From: Gnetum montanum
Taxonomy: Eukaryota > Streptophyta > Gnetopsida > Gnetales > Gnetaceae
Assembly (NCBI GenBank): GCA_015680685.1
Contig: MNCI01020141.1
Location: 398,548 to 450,695 of the forward strand
DNA: 52,148 nt
Direction of reading: 5' to 3'
Program-made: the position numbers and the translations under genes
Notes under the pieces: model-generated
The model's input: only the letters and a program-made list of their open reading frames with translations
Told to the model about the DNA's origin: nothing
The model's database searches: none
Shown: positions 44,715 to 52,148 of the stretch, one piece after another
How positions within the stretch are numbered: position 1 is the first letter of the stretch
Layout: each line of letters begins with the position of its first letter

Positions 44715-45371
44715 AAAAATTCCTTTCAATGAAACTCATACCTATATTTTATCTCATTTGATTAAGATGAATGAGGAGAGTGAGAAGCTCAGTACAAAAA
44801 GCCAAAATGAAGGAATAGATAAATTTGAGGTTGAGCCTGAACCTGACAACTTCATTGGGGGTCTATTCCAAAAAATAACCCCCCAGGTTACCATGCCTAC
44901 TTCATCTTCTCTGTTTACTTCTATAAGTTAGATGCCTCAATCATCATCTCTTGTATATCCCACAATGTTTGGGACTGCACTAGTTATAGCCACATACCAA
45001 GTGCAACTTTCACTGTAGATAGCCTCCTTATTCTCATCAATGTCCTTTGCCACACAACCTAAAACTATTCACCTAGCCATGGTGATGTCAACCTCACCAT
45101 CTCCATTCCATTTTTAATACTAGTGGAACCCTCATTAGGGCCCCAAGTAACACAAGCATCTCATACTCCTTTTTTTCCCTTTGTGCCTCAATTTCCACAT
45201 AAACATCTTTCTCTTTGTTTAGCCCATCTATGACCATTATAATCTAGCCTCTCCCTTCCATAACATAATCCATCATGAGGCCACTAATCTCTCAATTGGA
45301 CCCCTTCTCAAATGTCAACACAAGCACCATAGCTCATGGGGATGCCTCAAGTCTTGGATTAAGCCTTCCAA
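44715..45371 (+). other. Decayed leader before the Tat-like gag
   Basis: Broken Pro/Ser/Thr-rich readings (for example MNEESEKLSTKSQNEG at 44769) suggest an old N-terminal gag or ORF1 extension. There are no clear motifs. Confidence 0.35.
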
Positions 45372-46640
45372 ATGATCCAAGACCTTAATGAAGAGTTACA
45401 AAAACTTAAAGCCAACACCACTCAAATGGACAAGGTTCTAGATTTCTACCAAGATGACCCTATAAGCCCTATGGTGCCTCCACTAAGCTTGCTTGTAGGC
45501 TTTCATATTCCAAACTTCACCAAATACAATGGTGAAGGGGATCCTAAAGCACATCTAGTAACCTTTCAATCTAAGTACCTCTTTTTGCAAGCTTGGCCAC
45601 ATACGATATTGAGGATTTTCCCCATGTTCCTCAAAGGAAAAGTATTATATTGGTATTAAACCTTGCCTAGGGGCTCCATATCTTCCCTTGAGGACTTGAT
45701 TAGCCAATTTTTCAACTACTTTAGATACAACCTAAAGTCAAATGCCACATTGGATCAACTAATGAAGCTGATGTAGAGGCCACTTAAATCAGTCAAAAGA
45801 TTCATTCAAAGGTGGAACTCAACATTCAATGAGATCCCAAAGCCTATTTCCAAAACTCACCTCTTGGCCATTTATAAGAAAGTATTAAATGACTTTATGA
45901 AGTCAAAACTCTACTACCTAGAGCCCTAGTCACTAAGCCAAGCCTTCTTGCAAACCAAGAACATTGAGGAGGTAGTTGAAGCAAGCAACAATTTGGCTTA
46001 TGTGGCCTATGAAAACCAACATGAAAGAAGGGATAGGGATAAATCTAAACAAGAACATATAACCATGGCTGTAATGGAAAAAGAGACAAAACAATAAGAG
46101 AGGAGGGAATCACCATCATGCAACACATCCCAAGACTCATAGTAGCCATCAACTTCCTATGCTCCAAATCAACCAAGACCAAACTTTGGGTGGAATGATA
46201 GGTCAAAGTACACAAGGCTACCTTTAAATCCTTCTAAACTCTTAGAAAAATTTCTTAAAGACAATTGTATACAACATAAATAATTATTTAAAGAGGTCTG
46301 CAACAAGCATGATCATCTTTGTGACATAGCTAAAGATCCAATGATAGCTACCAAAGACAATCCTAAGCTACCAAAGTAATTTAGACTAAATAGGTATTTC
46401 CATTATCATCAAATGGTTGTTCATAATACCAATTTTTTCCTAGCATTAAAGGATGAACTACAAAAGATCATTGACCATGGGAAGTTGGTGTTGGATGAGC
46501 CCAACTCTCTAAGCACTAACAACAACTCCTATACTGTAGTCTCATTCACAAAAACCAAATGGTTTAATCATCCCAAGAAAACATTTGTCATTAGAGTAGC
46601 ACTACATCCCCAAATCCTAGAGAGCCATTTGTCATAGGGA
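45372..46640 (+). pseudogene. Tat/Ogre-like gag remnant
   Basis: The open stretch 45372-45659 has a coiled start, then FHIPNFTKYNGEGDPKAHLV and FPMFLKGKVLYWY, the retrotransposon gag core that shapes the particle. It continues in frame past a stop with SLEDLISQFFNYFRYN, RFIQRWNSTFNEIPKP and LSQAFLQTKNIEEVVEASN. After a proline-rich linker comes FRLNRYFHYHQM...FLALKDELQKIIDHGKLVL (46381-46485), matching the HQ...HDTE.C..LK..I..LI..G block of Tat/Ogre gag, with the Cys/His zinc site partly lost. Several stops; inactive. Confidence 0.72.
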
Positions 46641-47440
46641 TACCACCACATTCCAACTACTAAGAAACCTTTCATCATACGTGTTCCACCTTTAGTGGCT
46701 TCAACACCACAACATAATCAATGAGTTTCTAATCCTCTAAAACCTAGAGAAATATTTGTCATTTGGGTTCCTCCACCTTCAACAAGTAAGCCTATAATAA
46801 CTGGTGACCAAAGCCCATCTATAGTGGCCTACAACTTAAGAGGTTAGTAAGAAACCACCATCACAAAGGTAGTGAAAGCAACTTGTCACCAAACTAATAA
46901 ATAAGCTCGTTGAAGGTAACCAACCAAGAGCTACACCAAGATCAATTGCATCCATGGACAAGGGGCCCAAGGCATATGAACTGAAATCCAAGCCAAAAAC
47001 TTTAGGAAGGATGGAGGAGGTTAGAACAACTAAGGAAAAAAAATTCAAGCCAAGGGAAAGAGCTTTCTTACAACCATGGAACAACCCATGATCTGTTAAG
47101 TAAAAGAACACATTATTGAACTTGTATGACCTAGTCATGACATCTCCAATTTACAAAGATGCACTAGCTTAAGTGTTAACCTTTATCCTTGTAAGTAGAG
47201 ACATGCCCACCAACAAAGAGTTAAACTACTTTGTCATTGAACAAGCTTTACTTAGAGAAAATGAGCATCAACCCATGCTCAAATTTCATGATAGTGAGAT
47301 AAAGATTGACTCTAGAAATGGAGAAGTGCTATCTGCTCCTCTTCTTATCACTATACATGTTGGTAGGTTTTTGGCATAGAAACCTTATACATGTACCACT
47401 GACTAAGTTACACACAACTTAAATAACATGGTCATTTAAA
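46641..47440 (+). other. Gag-integrase junction where PR/RT/RH should be
   Basis: About 800 bases contain broken Pro/Lys-rich readings and one 68-codon open frame (47173-47379) without recognised motifs. I find no DTG/DSG protease site, no YxDD and no RNase H motif. An intact Tat element would have over 2 kb of coding sequence here. Confidence 0.5.
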
Positions 47441-48285
47441 TGGTGGGGGTTGGATATCATTAGACCTAAAATGCCTAGGTCTTCTATGGATCATAGCTTT
47501 ATCATCACCACAACCAAATACTTTACAAAGTCAATTGAAGCTATTTCCCTAAGAAGGACGACATCAGAACAAGTCTGTAAATTCATCTTGGACAACATAG
47601 TAGCCCATTTTGGCATACCCATGACCATAGTCATAAACAATGGACCACAATTTAGTATCCAAGAAATGAAGAATTTCTGTCATAAATTGGGCATTAAGCA
47701 CTCTTTCTCATCGTCATATTACCCTCAAGATAATGGACAAGAGAAAGCAAGAAACAAGGCCATCATAAACTTGCTCAAGAAGATGCTCAACAATAGCAGG
47801 TGCAAATGGCATGAGCAACTTATCCATGCACTTTAGGCCTATCAAACAACATATTGTACAACAATTGGTGTAATACCTTTATCTTGATTTATGGTTCTAA
47901 AGTCGTTTTTCCTCTTGAATTGCAGGTACCATCTCTCTAAGTAGCCTTGTCCAATTTCATCAATGATGAACAGAGAAAGGAGTTATAGAAAATGGACCTA
48001 TACTTGATGGAGTAGCAAAAAGTGTGAATGCTTGTTCACATCAAGTAATATAAAGATAGGCAAAAATGAAAGCACTAACATAACTTGACTTGACATAAGA
48101 TTAAGGAAGGTAACCTAGTTCCCAAGGCCACCTACAAGCATGTAGACAAATTCTCAACCAATTTGGAAGGGCCCTTCATAGTCACTAGAGCCTATGGCAA
48201 TAAATCTTTTAGCATTATAGACATGGATGGGAATGAGTTGACCAATACAGTTGATTATTCTTATCTAAAGCCATATTACATATAG
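47441..48285 (+). pseudogene. Tat/Ogre-like integrase remnant
   Basis: The core starts WWGLDIIRPKMPRSSMDHSF, with the first catalytic Asp in GLDII. KYFTKSIEA and the FGIPMTIVINNGPQF block follow near 47610-47655, where the second Asp is Asn. YYPQDNGQEKARNKAIINLL (47718-47777) carries the Glu. The C-terminal part with RAYGNKSFSIIDMDGNELT...YSYLKPYYI (48189-48285) is the Tat-type end. Stops near 47835 and shifts beyond make it inactive. The zinc-binding N-terminal part is missing. Confidence 0.78.
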
Positions 48286-49057
48286 CCTGTTATGACCTTC
48301 ATAGCCAACATCAAGCAATCTTGCATGAATCTCTCAATAGCTTGCTAAGGCCTTAAACTAGCACCATAATCTACCTTGACCTTAAAATGGCATCACAACC
48401 TACTAGAACCTTAAATTGGCATCATGGCCTATCATGTCCTTAAACTGGAAACATTGGTGACTTGGGTAGCTTAGTTTTATCATCTATGGCCTTATGCATT
48501 ATAATGTTATAGCATGCTTCCTTTGCTTGATTTTTCTTGTCCTCTTGGAGTTCTGGTTGTAGGGTGAAGCCTAAGACTCACAACAAAGATGTAGCTCATC
48601 ACAACGGTAAGTCATCATGTGATCTCAATGCATGAAATTTAGTGAGTTGGCCATGTCGAGAGTGCCTACCTCACAATCATTACCCTCCCTCTAGCATCAC
48701 TCCTTGAACCCAACCTTGTGACATAATGATGATCTTCCATACCTTGGATAACAATGTTGCCCTATGCTGACACTCATGCATTGTGACCTCATGACATTCC
48801 TTCATCATGCTCCACTTACAAGTCCACTTGAATGTAACACATCTCATTCAGTGGAAAACCATTAAGTCTATCAAACAATGGAGAAATTTTCATGTCCATT
48901 GAGTGTAGCAAAACTCACTTAATGGGAACACCAAATTAAATCGGCCTTGGCAAAGAAATCCAATGAAGGTTTCACCCCATAAAAAATGCTGAAGCAAATT
49001 TTCAAGAGGTCAAATGGCCAATGAAGATCAAAATACAAACCTATGACTCTGAACATC
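48286..49057 (+). other. 3' tail of the Tat-like element
   Basis: Non-coding between integrase and the purine tract. It opens with a 29-bp tandem repeat (listed separately) and otherwise has no recognised feature. Confidence 0.45.
48351..48457 (+). repeat. 29-bp tandem repeat, 3.7 copies
   Basis: Units start at 48351, 48380, 48409 and 48438, each beginning CCTTAAA and containing GCAYCA. The spacing is exactly 29 bases for three full copies. Confidence 0.8.
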
Positions 49058-49432
49058 AAAAGGGAGGAGTGCAATGATCAAAGAAAACCATGGAGTGAGG
49101 CTGTGATTTCTCAAATGCATTTTTTGAGTAAACTACACCTCAAAGAATGAAGTGCCAAGTCCAATTGTTTAATCTACATGTCAATGCCATACTACAACCA
49201 TGATGTCAACACTTGGAACACATTGTTAGCCTTTGCAACCATTTCCTTATGACCTCACTACCATTTCATCATCATAGCCTTACTCCATCATTTCAAGCAT
49301 TCTTTGGCATGGTTCGACATGACTTGATTGAACACAAAGAGAGAACAATGATGATAGACCTATAGTGGTGTTTTGTATTCGTGTTTAGTGCGTCTTGAGT
49401 AAATCCTCTAAACACCAACAAAGAGAGGTCAT
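49058..49432 (+). repeat. Polypurine tract and possible truncated 3' LTR of the Tat-like element
   Basis: AAAAGGGAGGAG at 49058-49069 is followed by TGCAATGATC. If this is the 3' LTR start, only about 360 bases remain before the TGAAACACC LTR at 49433. No second copy of this stretch is recognised upstream, so the call rests on the tract alone. A weaker purine run (AAAGAGAGG) lies just before 49433. Confidence 0.4.
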
Positions 49433-50448
49433 TGAAACACCATCAAAATTTGCATGTTGTAACCATTTTTCATCATGTAGCCTTCACCCCATGAAACCCG
49501 AGGTAAAACTTCATTGCAAATGTAAATGTTATAATCCATGAGGGGCAATCTCATATATTTCATACTTTTAAGGCTAAAAAATGCCTCATAAGTGGTCAAA
49601 GCCTCATCCCCCAAGTGGAAAAAGATATGTAAGAACTATATTTAGGCTTGGGGGGGGGGGNTTTTTGATTGCAAAAAATGACAATCTAATGGGTTTTATA
49701 AGGGGTATAGCACTTTCTACGTTGGAAATGCATGCATGGGAGGTGTAGCTCACCTAACCCTAGTGTAGAGAGGTAGATCTCACCTACTCCTAGCATGGAG
49801 GGGTATAGCCCACCTACTCCTAGCATGGAGGATGTGGTATACATGCATAGTGTGGAGGCCCCAAATGTTGATACACCTTCCCCTAGGGTAGAAGCAACAT
49901 GGACTAGGTTTCAAAACTTCATTAACTTCAACGTTGACCATGCACTCCAATGAGGATGGCAGAAGGTCTAGCATAAAAGAATAAAACTAGCATGGATGGT
50001 GTGCCCCCGTTACTATTTTTGGTAAATGGGATGGCCATGGGGGTATGGCGCTTTCCATACATAATAAGCCCCCAAATTAGGCACCCACCTAACCTAAGAA
50101 TGGTAGAAATTTTCAGCCAATTTGCAGCAAGATTTATTCCCCAAAACCCTATATAACCAAGCACCAAACACCATAAATAGGTTCCATAATTTTGGTAACA
50201 AAAACCCTTTATCATTTCAAGTATTTTTAGCACCTAAGAGCTCTTGCAACCCTTGCATCTATGTAGCTCCTTAGATTCCTCTCAGCATGGAACCACTATG
50301 TCCTTATTATCCCTTATAACCCCCTTGATATTTGTGAGATCTTGGTGCCTACATTTTGCTCTTGAAAACCTCCACTCCCAGTGTTGCCTACCTTGGTGAC
50401 CCAAATTTGCTAGCATGACTTAGGTTGGATGTATAGGATATTATAGAG
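49433..50448 (+). repeat. Probable 5' LTR of the chromovirus-like gypsy
   Basis: Starts TGAAACACCATCAAAATTTGC, contains a TATA box (CCTATATAA, about 50150) and ends just before a PBS at 50449. It is related to the LTR at 42005. It contains a G10 run with an N (49661) and a 30-bp tandem repeat at 49741-49860. The 3' end lacks a clear CA terminus. Confidence 0.6.
49741..49860 (+). repeat. 30-bp tandem repeat within the LTR
   Basis: Units at 49741, 49771 and 49801 share CACCTA(C/A)(T/C)CCTAGYRTRGAG, with a degenerate fourth unit from 49831. The period is exactly 30. Confidence 0.8.
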
Positions 50449-50460
50449 TGGCATTAGAGC
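50449..50460 (+). other. Primer-binding site of the chromovirus-like gypsy
   Basis: TGGCATTAGAGC differs by two transitions from TGGTATCAGAGC (initiator tRNA-Met), the usual PBS of plant chromoviruses. Confidence 0.65.
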
Positions 50461-52148
50461 AAGCTACTCAAGTGATATAGGATGTTCTGGTACTTACCTT
50501 TGTAGATGTAGGTATCAAGGATGTCTTCCAAGAGAGGATCAGGTTCAATTAGGGGCTGTGATACTAATGAGATCCATGTACCTCTAGGTATATAGATTGA
50601 GACATTGATAGTTAGTCAAGCATAACTAGTAAGTACATGGGTGGGTGATGTTTAGATGAACCTTGATGAATAGATGATGTAGTTACTTCATTATTTTAGG
50701 ATGTAGATAGATGCTACCCCACCTTCTCCTACAATCATCTAGTAGGTTGAAAGTGCTAGTGAAAATCGTGTAAGTGGACTAGCTATCAAAGAGATTGATA
50801 TGATAACAATAATGATGTTGATGTTAGTAGTGGTAGGGAGCTAGCCAAGAAACCTATTGGTAGAGAATTGTTTAAGAAATTTTGTAAGTTGGATTCTTCT
50901 ACACTTTATGACATAGAAAATCCTACCATGATGATGAAGTGGCTTGAGAAGGTAAGAAAGAGCTTGGATCTATTAGGGTATACTTGAACATAGTAGACCA
51001 GGTTAGTAATTTGTTAGATGATATATATGACAAGATATTGATGGTAATTTAAGAAGTAGGCCAATAAATGGATAGGATAGAAGGTTCCATTAGTAGACTT
51101 TCTAACTTCCTTCAATGGTAGATATATTTCTACTTAGTATGCCTAGATGAAGAGGGAGGAGTTCTACAAGTTTTATTGGAGTAGCTTATTGATGGTAAAA
51201 TATGATATTTGATTTGTAGAGCTTAGTAGTTATCCAACCCAGCTGATGAATGCTTGGGATAGGGTAAATAGATTCATTTAAAAACTTCAACCCATCTTGA
51301 AATATCATATCTTATATCTCTACCTTATTTTGATGCCAAAGAGGTAGTTATAGATTCTCCATTTGGAATTACTAATGCATTTTGATAGGGGTCATGAGAT
51401 TAGGTAGATCAAATATGCAAAGAGATACTAGTGGTACTACATGGAATGTAGTGAGATAGTGACTTACATGTACTAAATCCTGGTGGGTATGATGTTATCT
51501 TTGATATGGATTGGCTATCACATTTCAGTGCTAGTTTGGATTATCATTAAAAGCTTATGAGATTACCAATAGGTAACGGTAAGCAAGTAGAGATTTAGAT
51601 TTTTCCCCAATCCATCCATTTAAATGATATTATCCAATGTATTCTAATGGATTCTTTGAAAGAGGCATAGTTGCTAAATCATCTCAATGTACCATTTTGA
51701 CTAGTGCAGCTTAATTAGATTTTATTGGTTCATGAGTTTCCAAATGTTTTCTGTACTGAGTTATCTAGTTTCTCACTCATGTGAGATATGGAGTTCAAGA
51801 TTGAGCTACAAATAGGTATAAAACCCATTTCAAATGCTCCATAAAAGATGTATGCAATGAAGTTGGTAGCATTAATGATTCAATTATAGGAGTTGATGAA
51901 CAAAAGTTAATTCATCCTAGTTTTTTCCTTAGGATGCTCTAGTGTTTTTCATGTGGAAGAAGAATGGGAGTTTCTAGTTATGCATTACTTAGAAGCAGCT
52001 TAATCATGTAATAGTGAAAAATATGTATTCTTTTCCATGCATCGATGATTTGTTTACTTAGCTTCAGGGGGCTCATGTATTTTTGAAGATTGATCTCAAG
52101 TTAGGGTATCATTAGTTATGAGTGGCGAGGTACCCCTACACTTAACCA
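50449..52148 (+). mobile_element. Chromovirus-like Ty3/gypsy interior, cut by the window edge
   Basis: After the PBS a likely gag start MSSKRGSGS at 50521 is followed by broken gag (ELAKKPIGRELFKKFCKLD and MMMKWLEKVRKSLDLLGY, about 50830-50985). An aspartic-protease tail DVIFDMDWLSHFSASLDYH (51491-51548) corresponds to the DVILGMDWL block. Reverse transcriptase starts with VHEFPNVFCTELSSF...MEFKIELQIG (51730-51820) and continues to CIDDLF, LQGAHVFLKIDL and LGYHQL-like sequence at 52037-52120. About half of gag-pol is missing between gag and protease compared with a normal chromovirus. Stops are dense. Confidence 0.7.

Larger units (their letters stand above)
44226..49069 (+). mobile_element. 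Tat/Ogre-like Ty3/gypsy element lacking reverse transcriptase
   Basis: A gag core (about 45480-46500) and an integrase (47447-48285) typical of the Tat/Ogre branch are separated by less than 1 kb, in which I find no reverse transcriptase or RNase H. A strong purine tract AAAAGGGAGGAG at 49058-49069 is followed by TG, a likely 3' LTR start. The left end is undefined. Frames are broken throughout. Either the polymerase region was deleted or this is a non-autonomous derivative. The start given is only the first unassigned base after the minisatellite. Confidence 0.6.

Noticed and set aside
1-52148. tRNA, rRNA, riboswitch, operon or phage-type systems
   Set aside because: No cloverleaf-like tRNA with A and B boxes, no rRNA-like block and no prokaryotic gene arrangement was seen; the sequence is a plant nuclear repeat landscape.

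Overview
The window reads as a stretch of a large, gene-poor plant nuclear genome, most likely a gymnosperm and probably a conifer. It is AT-rich and CpG-poor, contains no bacterial-style gene packing, and is dominated by old, stop-ridden retrotransposons. The lineage call rests on the mix of families (RTE-type LINE, Athila-like and Tat-like Ty3/gypsy, a chromovirus-like gypsy, several Ty1/copia) and is an inference, not a match to a named genome.

Left part (1-4325): one intact-looking single-exon gene on the minus strand (1554-2207) encodes a 217-residue secreted protein that I do not recognise. Next to it lie a short minus-strand ORF remnant and a diffuse array of degenerate repeats (about 2530-3720). 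From 4326 to 10592 a minus-strand copia-type element has both LTRs, a 5-bp target-site duplication (CATTA), PBS and PPT. Inside I find only gag and no pol, so it looks like a gag-only non-autonomous element.

Middle part: an RTE-like LINE (about 12450-20661) is split by a complete but dead Ty1/copia element (13340-18626). An Athila-like Ty3/gypsy element (22713-36310, 13.6 kb) follows, with 842/841-bp LTRs, near-matching target duplications, a decayed tRNA-Asp-type PBS, and gag-PR-RT-INT remnants. Its long 3' region carries a fragment of a host gene (5' UTR plus coding sequence, about 30850-32430) before an 832-base assembly gap. This possible gene capture is the most interesting item in the window.

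Right part: a minus-strand gypsy gag related to the Athila-like element (38300-39870), a short copia integrase/RT piece (40795-41147), two related LTRs starting TGAAACACC (42005 and 49433), a 15-bp minisatellite, a Tat/Ogre-like gypsy lacking reverse transcriptase (about 44400-49069), and the 5' part of a chromovirus-like gypsy that runs off the end.

Apart from the secreted-protein gene, no gene here looks functional. All retroelement reading frames carry stops or frameshifts. Several single-N joins with duplicated flanks, and a CpG-rich foreign-looking insert at about 26521-26601, indicate assembly problems that affect fine-scale reading. No tRNA, rRNA, CRISPR array or operon is seen.
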